DNA of 64,000 nt from Miltoncostaea sp050250915 (GTDB taxonomy: Bacteria > Actinomycetota > Thermoleophilia > Miltoncostaeales > Miltoncostaeaceae), in contig JBFWNT010000013.1 of assembly GCA_050250915.1 (NCBI GenBank), forward strand, positions 1 to 64,000, read 5' to 3'. Under the pieces are notes generated by a model that worked only from the letters and a program-made list of their open reading frames with translations, had not been told where the DNA came from and made no database searches. Each line of letters opens with the position of its first letter. The first letter of the stretch is position 1. Of the stretch, positions 25,301 to 32,882 are shown one piece after another. A program made the translations under genes and the position numbers.

Positions 25301-27618
25301 CCCGTGACCGTCACGGAGGCGGCGTTGGTCCAGGTCCCGGGGGCTCCGGACACCGAGACGTTGGGGTTGCTGCGATCGAGGCGCACCGTCTCGGGCGTGG
25401 CCCACGCCGACGTGTTGCCGACGGCGTCGACCGCCCGGAACCGCACCAGGGTCTCCCCCTGGGCGGAGATCACGGCGCTGGACCCCGACTGGGGCGAGCC
25501 CCAGGTCGACCCGGCGTTGGAGCTCGAGGCCCACTGGTACCCGGCGCTGCCGGAGCCGGTGTCGGCGCCGCCGGTCGCGGTGATGGTGGTGGAGGCGGCG
25601 GTGAGCCACGTCGTGGACCCGCCCGAGGCCGACGGGACCGCCGGGGCCGTGCGGTCGAGGCGCACCGATCCGGCCCCGCCCGAGGTCGCCGTGCTCCACG
25701 GGCCGGTGTTGCCGGTGCCGTCCACGGCGCGGAACTGGACGAGCGTCTCGCCCTCGGCGCTGATGCCCACCGACGCCCCGGAGACGGGGGTCGACCACGT
25801 GCTCCCGCCGTCGGTGGAGAGGCGCGACTCGTAGCCGCCGATGCCCGACCCCGCGTCGCTGGCGCCGCTGGCGGTGACGGTCCGCGACGCCAGCGCGCTC
25901 CACGCCCCGGTGGCGCCCGTGACGGTCGGCGCGCCGGGGGGGCCGGTGCGGTCGATGCGGACGCTGCCGGCGCCGCCGCTGGTGGCCGTGCTCCAGCCGC
26001 TGACGTTGCCGGCGACGTCGGTGGCGCGGAACTGGACGAGGGTCTCCCCCTCCGCCGTGACGTTCACCGTCGAGCCCGTCAGGGGCGAGGTGTAGGCGCC
26101 GCCGTTGTACGAGGTGCGGTACTGGACGCTGGCGACGCCCGAGGCGGCGTCGCTGGTGGTGGCCGTGACAGGCACGGAGGCGGCGCTGGTCCACGCGCCG
26201 GTGGCGCCGGACGACGACACCGTGGGCGCGACCCGGTCGATGCGGATCGTGGCGGCGGCGGTCCCGGCCGCGGGCGCCCAGGTGGAGACGTTCCCGGCCG
26301 CGTCGTCGGCGCGGAACTGCACGAGGGTCTCGCCGTCGGTGTTCACCGACACGCTGTTGCCGGCCTGCGGTGCGCCCCACGTGCTCCCGCCGTCGGTGCT
26401 GGTGCGGTAGTCGTAGGAGATCACGCCGGAGAGCGCGTCCGACCCGCCGCTCCCCGAGACGGTGCGCGGGCCGCTGGTGCTCCACGTGCTCGAGCCGCCG
26501 AAGGCGCCCGGGGAGGCGCTCGCGAAGGGGTGACCTGGGGTGAGGCTGGCCTGCGTGCCCCACTTCCACGCCAGGTAGCCCTCCATGAGCTGCCGGTCGG
26601 CGGTGGTGGGCACGCGGTCGAACACGACCACCTCGCCCAGGTCGCCGGCCAGGCGGAAGCTGGAGCTCGGGTTCACCGCGATGCCGTCCACGGACCACAC
26701 CGCGCCGCCCGTGGAGGCGGGCGATCCGGCGGCGCCGTTGCGGTAGGCCGTGATCGTCGAGCCGTTGTCGATGCCGCCCAGCACCTGCCACGACGCCTCG
26801 CTCGCGCTGGGCGCGAGGGCCGCGCCCGACCCGTTCTGGGCGATCGCGTTGCCGAGGCCGCTGGAGGTGCCGAACGCCAGGTACGAGTCGCTCGCGCCGC
26901 CGGCGCCGATGATCACGTTGGCGTTGCCCAGCGCCGACTTGCGGCCCGCCACCAGGATGGCCCGCGGGGCGAGCGACGGCAGGTTGAGCCACTGGCTCCC
27001 GCCGCTCGCGAAGCGCACCACGGCGTGCCCGTTCTGCACGCCGGCGACGGTGGTCGGCCGGTTGCCGGGGGTGGCCTGGGTGGCGTCGTTCGCGTGGCCG
27101 CTTCGATCGCCCCAGCCGCTGATCGCGTTGCCCGACGCGGTGATGGTGGAGGCGTCGGCGGCGTCGAACCAGGCGATCACGCCCGCCACCTGGTCGGGCG
27201 GCGCGCCCGGCGCGGTGGGCCCGGTGCGGTCCAGGCGCACGCTGCCGGCGGCGCCCGGCGTGGCGGTGGACCAGGCCGAGGTGTTGGTGGCGTTGTCCGT
27301 GGCCCGGAACTGCACGAGCGTGGTGCCCTCGGCGGTCACGTCGACGGTGTCGCCCGCGGCCGGCGCGGTCCACGTGGACCCGTCGTCCATCGACGTCCGG
27401 TACTCGACCACCGCGACGCCCGAGCCGGGGTCGTCGGCCGTGGCCGACACCGTCACCGAGGCCGCATTGCTCCAGGCGCCCGTGGCGCCCGACACCCAGA
27501 GGTCGGGCGGGGTGGTGTCCGGCGGGTCCCCGGCCGCGACGCCGGGCACGGCGACGGCCACGCCCATGGCGAGGAGCGCCAGGAGACGCGCACGGCGTCG
27601 GGTCGGGTTACGTCCCAC
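22384..27618 (-). CDS. Giant secreted Ig-like repeat protein with lectin-like and peptidoglycan-binding domains
   Basis: The 1744-residue protein starts at GTG with a Sec signal peptide (RRRARLLALLAMGVAVAVPG, about 7-26). It then has one Ig-like repeat (about 38-130) and a LamG/concanavalin-like domain (about 140-366; WFDAADAST, GWGDRSGHAND, YLAWKWG). Eight more Ig-like repeats of about 96 residues (376-1140) follow, each with SGV..YE/QYRTS, ETLVQFRATD.AGN and RIDRTAP. Fibronectin-III, PKD and Ig-like modules occupy about 1140-1640. A C-terminal helix-rich domain (about 1673-1735; GRYDGAVTKAVSRFQ) resembles PG_binding_1. It is probably a wall-attached adhesin or matrix protein. Confidence 0.88.
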   Translation of the reverse strand: MGRNPTRRRARLLALLAMGVAVAVPGVAAGDPPDTTPPDLWVSGATGAWSNAASVTVSATADDPGSGVAVVEYRTSMDDGSTWTAPAAGDTVDVTAEGTTLVQFRATDNATNTSAWSTATPGAAGSVRLDRTGPTAPGAPPDQVAGVIAWFDAADASTITASGNAISGWGDRSGHANDATQATPGNRPTTVAGVQNGHAVVRFASGGSQWLNLPSLAPRAILVAGRKSALGNANVIIGAGGASDSYLAFGTSSGLGNAIAQNGSGAALAPSASEASWQVLGGIDNGSTITAYRNGAAGSPASTGGAVWSVDGIAVNPSSSFRLAGDLGEVVVFDRVPTTADRQLMEGYLAWKWGTQASLTPGHPFASASPGAFGGSSTWSTSGPRTVSGSGGSDALSGVISYDYRTSTDGGSTWGAPQAGNSVSVNTDGETLVQFRADDAAGNVSTWAPAAGTAAATIRIDRVAPTVSSSGATGAWTSAASVPVTATTSDAASGVASVQYRTSYNGGAYTSPLTGSTVNVTAEGETLVQFRATDVAGNVSGWSTATSGGAGSVRIDRTGPPGAPTVTGATGAWSALASRTVTASGASDAGSGIGGYESRLSTDGGSTWSTPVSGASVGISAEGETLVQFRAVDGTGNTGPWSTATSGGAGSVRLDRTAPAVPSASGGSTTWLTAASTTITATGGADTGSGSAGYQWASSSNAGSTWGSPQSGSSAVISAQGETLVRFRAVDAVGNTSAWATPETVRLDRSNPNVSVSGAPGTWTNAASVTVTGTASDGVSSVASTESRTSTDGGASWSTPTAGTTAAVTAEGVTLIQFRATDAAGNVSAWSAATVGGSGSVRIDRTAPGVSQNGADGVWSTAASRVVTTTSSDGASGVAGTQYRTSDDLGSTWGATTAGTSTTVSREGTTLVQFRATDNAGNTSAWTSASAGAPGSVLLDRTSPGLTVSGATGAWTNAAAVGVTASAADADSGVAGYQSRMSVDGGATWDAPQSIPAVTATLEGTTLVQFRATDHAGNTSPWTTATPGGAGSVRIDRTAPAVTVSGADGSWTNAASVPVSAAATDGASGVAGYESRTSVTGGSSWSAPAGGASVSLTAEGETLVQFRATDGAGNTSAWSAAASGGAGSIRIDRAPPGSPLMIVTPDTSVAANSGRGAVTIATAPAPGDTKSVRVVVTQNGRLVHDGGFGTVRDEGLADATTYRYEAVAYDRVGNVSPVNDSQVTTPDRTPPAQPVALDATGSPPRLAWRSAAGSTAYRVMRDGVFVGNATGVAFTDTDARDVTPPVAPGGVASEATPRGVLLRWMPVADRGTVYRYQVIATDDEGNTTASPEVPLESTSDGVTFEVARDGSPVAAVTGTVAAVAPGSAVSADVPLPPGMHDVTVTAIDAAGNRSPAARLTVRGPDPGPTTLTAKASTAFARPGEDVTFTAGAPSAATIRWTFPDGKVMTGARVTRRFKAGAMTAKVVARMPDGLELTTSVTVIVDGTVPKIDAKLVGMRLRVVPEDLTGLASLTARIDKGPTRTVRGTTIAIPEGRHAVTLTAKDAAGNTRTMTVTAIVDTRGPTVKARASTPPGASQGKVQWSVRDAASGPGGARVNEGRAMGANGTTAVPAGRVATLVASDRYGNITRLAAPVPAPIRLRGLRDPGLQGRLGDRLLPGGGPRVGIQAVVLSEARARMVWAGVLRGAAGSGRYDGAVTKAVSRFQVLRHVREPAGKGTLGPATLAAMDKLAAWGGWGASAGRG
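24200..27560 (-). repeat. Nine tandem ~288-nt coding repeats (Ig-like)
   Basis: Nine copies of an about 96-codon unit lie inside the giant secreted-protein gene, eight of them contiguous (about 24200-26490) and one before the lectin-like insert (about 27235-27530). Copies end in a RxDRTxP motif seen on the + strand as variants of GCGGTCGATGCG every 275-295 nt. Divergence between copies is considerable, so recent expansion is unlikely. Confidence 0.85.
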
Positions 27619-27771
27619 ATGGACCAGATCGGCCTCCGGGCCCCGCAGTTGAGCACGAGGAACCCGCCGCAACGATGGGTGAAATCCCGGTTGACAGCGG
27701 TTATGCGGCTCAGGTCCGATCGGGGGCGACCGGGACACGGTGTCCCACGGCTCCACCACAGGGGGTGTCCG

Positions 27772-28191
27772 ATGGACCACGCGGCCGCGATGCGCGCCGT
27801 CTTCGAGCGGATCAACGCAGGGGACATCGACGGGTTCGGCGCCCTCATGGCGCCCGACTTCGTCGAGCACGAGGAACTGCCGGGGTTCGCGCCCGACCGG
27901 GACGGAGTGGTCGCCTTCTTCAAGATGTTCACCGCGGCGTTCCCGGACCTGCGGATGAACCCCGACGCCATCCTGGTGGACGGCGACACGGCCGTGGCGC
28001 GGGTGACCGCCACCGGCACGCACCAGGGGGAGTTCATGGGCGTGCCGGCGACGGGACGCCCGATCGACGTCCAGGTCATCGACATCATCCGGTTCCTCCC
28101 CGACGGGATGGCGGCCGAGCACTGGGGCGTGTTCGACGCCCTCGGGCTGATGCAGCAGATCGGGGCCGTCCCCGCGGGGCCGCCGGCCTGA
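27772..28191 (+). CDS. SnoaL-like / ester cyclase family protein
   Basis: The 139-residue NTF2-fold protein shows FERINAGDIDGFGALMAPDF (about 10-29), FVEHEELPGF and GTHQGEFMGVPATGRPIDVQ (about 82-101), the standard SnoaL_3/ester-cyclase pattern. The family includes polyketide cyclases and isomerases. Many stand-alone members are of unknown role. The ATG at 27772 follows GGGGGTGTCC. It is divergent from the giant gene with a 153-nt gap. Confidence 0.85.
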   Translation: MDHAAAMRAVFERINAGDIDGFGALMAPDFVEHEELPGFAPDRDGVVAFFKMFTAAFPDLRMNPDAILVDGDTAVARVTATGTHQGEFMGVPATGRPIDVQVIDIIRFLPDGMAAEHWGVFDALGLMQQIGAVPAGPPA

Positions 28192-28270
28192 GCCGGCCGA
28201 CGGCGGGCGGCGCCTCTCGTACCGACGGGATGATGGCGCCGTCCGCCGGTCGTGCTTGAGTCGCCCGCTG

Positions 28271-29257
28271 ATGGACGGACCGGACCCGGCACCCGACACC
28301 GAGGCGCGCCGCGCGCGCCGCGCCGCGCACCGGCGCAGAGTGCGCCGCCGCAGGCTGCTCGCCGTCTGCGCCGTGGTGGCCCTGCTGATCGCGGTGGGCG
28401 CCGCCCTGGCCGGCGTGATGTCGCGGAAGGGCGGAGGGTCCACGGCGTCGGCCGCCGCGCCGGCGACGGCGACGACGGACCGGGCGGCCGCCACCGCGCC
28501 GGCGGCCACGACGGCGCCGGCCTCCACGACCGCCCCCGCCACCACGGCCCCCGAACCCGGGGACGGCGGGCCGACCCCCGCGGAGCAGGTCGCCGCGGTC
28601 GAGGCCGTGCGGGCCGTCGGGGTCCCGCTCTACCGCACCCCCGGCAACGCCGGGAAGGTCGTGGCGCTCACGTTCGACGACGGCCCCGGGCCGTACAGCG
28701 GGAAGACCGTCCAGACGCTGGAGCACTACGGCATGCGGGCCACGTTCTTCCTCTGCGGCCGCAGCGTCGTGCGGTACCCGGACGACCCGGCGGTGGAGAC
28801 GTCGGTCGCCGCGATGGGCGACCACACCTGGAACCACCTGGAGCTGCCGACCCTCGGCACCGCCCAGATGCGCGAGGAGATCGCCAGCGCGCAGCAGATC
28901 ATCCAGAAGCGCTCGGGCGAGCAGGTCCGCCTGTTCCGGCCGCCGTACGGCGCGCGGACGCCGCAGATCGACCGCACGGCGAGCGACCTGGGGATGATCA
29001 CCGTGCTCTGGAACGTGGAGAGCGGCGACTCGGCGGGCGCCGGCTACGCGGAGATGCTCTCGACCATCGAGGCCAACATCGCCCCCGGCGACATCATCCT
29101 CTTCCACGAGAACCGGGGGCAGACCCAGATGGTCATCAACCGGCTCCTCCCGTGGATGCGCAAGAACGGGTGGCGCTCGGTCAGCATCCCCGAGCTGCTG
29201 GCCATGGATCCGCCGTCGCCGGAGTTCCTGCGCCGGGAGGCCGGCCGCTTCCAGTGA
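28271..29257 (+). CDS. Polysaccharide deacetylase (NodB domain), membrane-anchored
   Basis: The 328-residue protein has an Arg-rich cytoplasmic N terminus, one membrane helix (LLAVCAVVALLIAVGAALAG, about 29-48), an Ala/Thr/Pro linker (about 55-100) and a NodB domain (about 125-310). Motifs are ALTFDDGPGPYS, the HTWNH metal site, RPPYGAR and IILFHENRG. This fits carbohydrate esterase family 4, which removes N-acetyl groups from wall or capsular sugars outside the membrane. TTG at 28256 is an alternative start five codons upstream. Confidence 0.9.
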   Translation: MDGPDPAPDTEARRARRAAHRRRVRRRRLLAVCAVVALLIAVGAALAGVMSRKGGGSTASAAAPATATTDRAAATAPAATTAPASTTAPATTAPEPGDGGPTPAEQVAAVEAVRAVGVPLYRTPGNAGKVVALTFDDGPGPYSGKTVQTLEHYGMRATFFLCGRSVVRYPDDPAVETSVAAMGDHTWNHLELPTLGTAQMREEIASAQQIIQKRSGEQVRLFRPPYGARTPQIDRTASDLGMITVLWNVESGDSAGAGYAEMLSTIEANIAPGDIILFHENRGQTQMVINRLLPWMRKNGWRSVSIPELLAMDPPSPEFLRREAGRFQ

Positions 29258-29415
29258 GGTCCCCGGCGGGCGGGCGGCGGGCGTGGATCGCCCGCACCCC
29301 CGGTTCGGGCCGGCCCGGTGGCGGCGGGCCGCGCGGCGCGCAACCCTGGGGAATGGCCGCCTGACGCGAGCCGGGCGGGCGGTCCCCGTGCCACCGGCTC
29401 GACAGGAGGTGGGCA

Positions 29416-29823
29416 ATGGCGACCGATGTGCAGCGCCCAGCGGCCTGGACCGGATGGGTGGTCTTCGCCGCGGCGGTGATGCTGACGATGGGCGCCCTCG
29501 ACATCGTCCAGGGCCTCGTCGCGCTCAACAAGAGCAGCACCTACCTGATCCCCTCCCAGGACCTGCTGGTCACCACCGACTACACGACGTGGGGCTGGTC
29601 ACTCATCGCGTGGGGCGTGGTGGTGATCCTCGCGGGCCTGGCGCTCTTCGCCGGACAGGCGTGGGGCCGCTGGTTCGCGATCGTCGCCGTGATCGTCAAC
29701 GCGATCGGCCAGATCGCGTGGTTCCCGACGTACCCGCTGTGGAGCCTGCTGGCGATCGGCCTGGGGGTGGCGGTGCTGCTCGCGCTGACCGTCCACTGGC
29801 GCGAGGCCCGGCCGACGTACTGA
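29416..29823 (+). CDS. DUF7144 four-helix membrane protein
   Basis: The 135-residue protein has four hydrophobic helices and the pattern TGWVVFAAAVMLTMGALDIV, DYTTWGWSLIAWG and AGQAWGRWFAIV, typical of small actinobacterial membrane proteins of this family. Function is unknown. It has an excellent ribosome site (AGGAGGTG, 29405-29412) 3-8 nt before the ATG. It is followed by a truncated DUF1269 frame. Confidence 0.85.
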   Translation: MATDVQRPAAWTGWVVFAAAVMLTMGALDIVQGLVALNKSSTYLIPSQDLLVTTDYTTWGWSLIAWGVVVILAGLALFAGQAWGRWFAIVAVIVNAIGQIAWFPTYPLWSLLAIGLGVAVLLALTVHWREARPTY

Positions 29824-29872
29824 GCGGCGGCCCGACGACGCGGCGCTCGTCTACCGCAACGACAAGGGCAAG

Positions 29873-30244
29873 GTGAAGATCCACCAGACGCACGGCGTGA
29901 CCGTGAAGCGCGGCGCGCTCAGAGGCGGCGGCATCGGCCTGCTGGTGGGCCTGGCGGCCGCACCGGCGGTCCTCGCCGCCACCGCCGTGGGCGCCGGCGC
30001 CGGCGCGGTCGTGGGCAAGGCGCGCGACAGCGGCGTGAGCGACGCGCTCATGAAGCAGATCGGGTCGTACATCGAGGGCTCCGAGGCCGGGCCGTTCATC
30101 CCGGCCGACGACTCCTCGTCGGCGCTCATCGCCGGCGTGATCGAGGAGTTCAAGGCCGGCGGGGCCGACGTCTCGTACGAGGTCATCCCGCCGGAGGCGC
30201 AGGACTTCCTGCGCGAGGCGCTCAAGCCGGCCCAGGAGGACTGA
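29873..30244 (+). CDS. DUF1269 protein, apparently N-terminally truncated
   Basis: The 123-residue frame starts at GTG 29873. The family core is present: VKIHQTHGVTVKRGALRGGG, a Gly/Ala-rich double membrane hairpin (about 20-50) and GKARDSGVSDALMKQIG. The in-frame codons just upstream (ALVYRNDKGKVKIHQ from about 29846) are also family sequence but have no start codon before the previous gene's stop. The usual first 30 or so residues (GYPDE..A region) are missing. A deletion at about 29824 is likely. A functional shortened form is possible. Confidence 0.65.
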   Translation: MKIHQTHGVTVKRGALRGGGIGLLVGLAAAPAVLAATAVGAGAGAVVGKARDSGVSDALMKQIGSYIEGSEAGPFIPADDSSSALIAGVIEEFKAGGADVSYEVIPPEAQDFLREALKPAQED

Positions 30245-30263
30245 CCGGGCGACGCGATGCCAC

Positions 30264-30286
30264 GCCGGTGGCGGGAGGCCACCGGC
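30264..30286. terminator. Hairpin between convergent genes, next to a CCG repeat
   Basis: GCCGGTGG-N7-CCACCGGC is a perfect 8-bp stem between the DUF1269 stop and the convergent pilC stop. A short GCC trinucleotide run (about 30317-30340) lies beside it. It has no U-run; it may end transcription from both sides. Confidence 0.5.
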
Positions 30287-30339
30287 GGGGGGCGCGCGGC
30301 GGCGGAGGCCGCCTCCCGCCGCCGCCGCCGCCGCCGCCG

Positions 30340-31557
30340 CTACTGGACCAGGTCGAAGATCTTGAACATCGGCAGGTACATCGAGATGACGACCAGGCCG
30401 ACGATGCAGCCGACGCCGATCATCATGATCGGCTCGATGATGGAGGTGAGCGACTTCAGGGACGTCGCGACCTCGTCGTCGTAGAAGTCGGCCAGCTTGT
30501 GGAGCATCGAGTCGACCGCGCCGGTCTCCTCGCCCACCGACAGCATCTGGGTGACCATCACCGGGAACACGCCGGTCCGCGCGAGCGGCACCGCCAGGGG
30601 CTGGCCCTCGCGGACGCGCTCGGCCACCTCGGCCATCGGGTCGGAGATCACCCGGTTGCCCGCGGTCTTCGCCGTGATGTCGATGGCCTGCAGGATCGGG
30701 ACGCCGGAGGCGGTCAGGGTGCCGAGTGTCCGGGCGAACCGGGCGACGGCGATCTTGCGCACGATGTCGCCGATCTTCATCGGCATCCGCAGCTTGATGG
30801 TGTCCCACATCAGGCCGCCGCGGTCCGTCCGCTTCCACTTCCGGAACGCGACCACCAGCCCGATCGGCACCAGGATGAACGCGTACCAGTACGACCGCAT
30901 CGCATCCGAGACGTTGATCATGAACTGGGTCAGGGCCGGCAGCTGGCCGCCCAGGTCTTTGAACATGTCCGCGAAGATCGGGATGATGAACAGCACCATC
31001 CCGATCAGCACGAGCAGGGCGAACACGCCGATCAGGATCGGGTAGACCATCGCGGAGCGGACGGTGCGGCGGAGGTTGTCGTCCTTCTCGAGCTGGATCG
31101 CGACCCGCTCGAGGACCTCCTCCAGGTTGCCGCCCGTCTCCCCGGCGCGGACCATCGCCACGAACAGGTCGTTGAAGACCTTCGGGTGCTTCGCCATCGC
31201 CTGGCTCAGCGACAGGCCGGCCTCGACGTCGCCGCGGACGTCCACGATCGCCTTCTTCAGCTTCGGCGCCTCGGTCTGCTCCTCCAGCACGTAGAGCGCG
31301 CGGAGCAGCGACAGGCCGCTGGAGATCATGGTCGCCAGCTGACGGGCCATGACCGTGACGTTCTTGGCCTTGAGGCCGCGGTAGCGGTCGAGGATGTCCT
31401 CGACCGTCATCGCCGACTTCTTCTCGTCGACGTCCACCACGGTCAGGCCGCGCATCCGGAGCTGGGCGGCGACCGCCGCCTTGGACTCGCCGGACACCTC
31501 ACCGCTCAGCGACCCGCCGCGCGGGTCGAGGGCCCTGTAGACGAAGGTCGCGCTCAT
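30340..31557 (-). CDS. pilC: Type IV pilus inner-membrane platform protein PilC
   Basis: The 405-residue protein contains two T2SSF domains (about 70-190 and 270-395), with LATMISSGLSLLRAL, AMVRAGETGGNLEEVLERVA, LGTLTASGVPILQAIDI and LSVGEETGAVDSMLHKLADF. Membrane helices lie near 175-195, 222-240 and 378-398. PilC is the platform on which the PilB and PilT motors act. It is translationally coupled to pilT by ATGA overlap. The N-terminal MSATFVYRALDPRG is typical. Confidence 0.95.
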   Translation of the reverse strand: MSATFVYRALDPRGGSLSGEVSGESKAAVAAQLRMRGLTVVDVDEKKSAMTVEDILDRYRGLKAKNVTVMARQLATMISSGLSLLRALYVLEEQTEAPKLKKAIVDVRGDVEAGLSLSQAMAKHPKVFNDLFVAMVRAGETGGNLEEVLERVAIQLEKDDNLRRTVRSAMVYPILIGVFALLVLIGMVLFIIPIFADMFKDLGGQLPALTQFMINVSDAMRSYWYAFILVPIGLVVAFRKWKRTDRGGLMWDTIKLRMPMKIGDIVRKIAVARFARTLGTLTASGVPILQAIDITAKTAGNRVISDPMAEVAERVREGQPLAVPLARTGVFPVMVTQMLSVGEETGAVDSMLHKLADFYDDEVATSLKSLTSIIEPIMMIGVGCIVGLVVISMYLPMFKIFDLVQ

Positions 31558-32621
31558 GCCGCCTTCACCAGCCCGAGCAGGCGCTTCAGCTCGTCGGCGT
31601 GGCCGGCGCGCTCCACCGCGGTGTCCATCGAGACGATGCCCTGGCGCACGAGCTGGGCCAGGTTCGCGTCCATCGTCTGCATCCCGTACTGGGAGCCCGT
31701 CTGCATGACCGAGTAGATCTGGTGGGTCTTGCCCTCGCGGATCAGGTTCCGGACGGCGGGCGTGGGCATCAGCACCTCACAGGCGACCGCCCGGCTGCCC
31801 GAGAGCGTCGGGATGAGCTGCTGGCAGCAGACGCCCTGCAGGCCGTTGGCCAGCATGATCCGGATCTGCTCCTGCTGGTGCGGCGGGAAGACGTCGATGA
31901 TGCGGTCGATCGTCTGCGGCGCGTCCGAGGTGTGGAGCGTCGCGAAGACCAGGTGGCCGGTCTCGGCCGCGGTCAGGGCGATCTGCATCGTCTCGAGGTC
32001 CCGCATCTCGCCGACGAGGATCACGTCCGGGTCCTGGCGCAGGACGCTCCGGAGGGCGTTCGCGAACGAGTGCGTGTCGGCCCCCACCTCGCGCTGGTTG
32101 ATCATCGAGCGCTTGTGGCGGTGGAGGAACTCGATGGGGTCCTCGACGGTCATGATGTGGCACGACCGCTTCTCGTTGACCTCGTTGATCAGCGACGCCA
32201 GCGTCGTCGACTTGCCGGAGCCGGTCGGGCCGGTCACCAGCACCAGGCCGCGCGGCTTGTGCACCCACTCGCGCAGCGACAGCGGCAGGCTCAGCTCCTC
32301 CAGCGACTTCAGGCCGGTGGGCACCACGCGGAAGGCGGCACCGAGCGAGGCGCGCTGGTAGTAGGCGTTCACACGGAACCGGACGCGGCCGGGGACCGCG
32401 TACGACAGGTCCAGCTCGAGGTCGGTCTCGAGCTTCTGCCGCTGGGCCTGATTGAGCAGGCCGTAGACCATCTCGCGCGTGTCCTGCGCCGTGAGCGGCC
32501 TGTCGCCCAGGCGGACCAGTTCACCGTTGAGGCGCATCACCGGCGGGGCGCCGGTCGACAGGTGCAGGTCGCTGGCACCGGAGGCGATCACGTTGGTGAT
32601 GAGCTCGGCGAAATCGGCCAT
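31554..32621 (-). CDS. pilT: Type IV pilus retraction ATPase PilT
   Basis: The 355-residue hexameric ATPase has Walker A GPTGSGKSTTL (about 130-140), an Asp-rich box HIMTVEDPIEF, Walker B region PDVILVGEMRDLETM and the PilT signature RNLIREGKTHQIYSVMQTG (about 289-307). It depolymerises the pilus for twitching motility and DNA uptake. It starts at ATG 32621 and overlaps pilC. In this genome it is separated from pilB by an oppositely oriented oxidase gene. Confidence 0.95.
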   Translation of the reverse strand: MADFAELITNVIASGASDLHLSTGAPPVMRLNGELVRLGDRPLTAQDTREMVYGLLNQAQRQKLETDLELDLSYAVPGRVRFRVNAYYQRASLGAAFRVVPTGLKSLEELSLPLSLREWVHKPRGLVLVTGPTGSGKSTTLASLINEVNEKRSCHIMTVEDPIEFLHRHKRSMINQREVGADTHSFANALRSVLRQDPDVILVGEMRDLETMQIALTAAETGHLVFATLHTSDAPQTIDRIIDVFPPHQQEQIRIMLANGLQGVCCQQLIPTLSGSRAVACEVLMPTPAVRNLIREGKTHQIYSVMQTGSQYGMQTMDANLAQLVRQGIVSMDTAVERAGHADELKRLLGLVKAA

Positions 32622-32673
32622 GTGACCTTCCGTGGTGGCTCGGGGGGCGGCGGAGCGGACTGCTCCCGGGTCT

Positions 32674-32701
32674 GTATCGGACGACTCGCCGTTCGCCTGT
32701 A
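32674..32701 (-). promoter_or_regulatory. Candidate pilT promoter (weak sigma28-like)
   Basis: Reading leftward, TACAGGCG, a 12-nt spacer and TCCGATAC lie about 55-80 nt before pilT. The CCGATA core fits a sigma28 -10 but the -35 is poor. It is listed because a similar pattern stands before pilB. Confidence 0.25.
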
Positions 32702-32713
32702 GTCGTGGCGAAT

Positions 32714-32731
32714 CCTGAACGTCTGTTCAGG
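32714..32731. promoter_or_regulatory. LexA-like palindrome CCTGAAC-GTCT-GTTCAGG
   Basis: This perfect 7-bp-arm inverted repeat contains GAAC-N4-GTTC (32717-32728), the core of the Gram-positive LexA (SOS) box, although the flanking CG pairs differ from the usual CGAAC/GTTCG. It lies in the gap between pilT and the copper-oxidase gene and could regulate either. Alternatively it is a small hairpin or the site of another dimeric regulator. Confidence 0.35.
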
Positions 32732-32882
32732 TGACCTGCGGCGGTCCGACGGTGGAGACTCGCTGGCGACCGGCCGCCGTTCCGCAGGCCGGCCACACCG
32801 GACCCATGCGTTCTCCCCGACCCCGCCACGGGGACGCCTCTCGGCGCCCCCGATCAGCCTGCTCATCGTCCTGGCGACGATC

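Noticed and set aside
24200..26490. CRISPR-like regular repeats
   Set aside because: The ~288-nt periodicity is of diverged coding Ig-like repeats inside one gene, with no short identical repeats and spacers and no cas genes.
22489..28191. A 1,900-codon open frame on the + strand opposite the giant repeat gene
   Set aside because: It is a GC-bias shadow: only its last 139 codons (27772-28191) show family sequence. The rest is low-complexity Arg/Gly/Ala and mirrors the - strand gene.
30317..30340. GCC trinucleotide run as a phase-variable locus
   Set aside because: It lies after both convergent stop codons and cannot alter a reading frame or a promoter.
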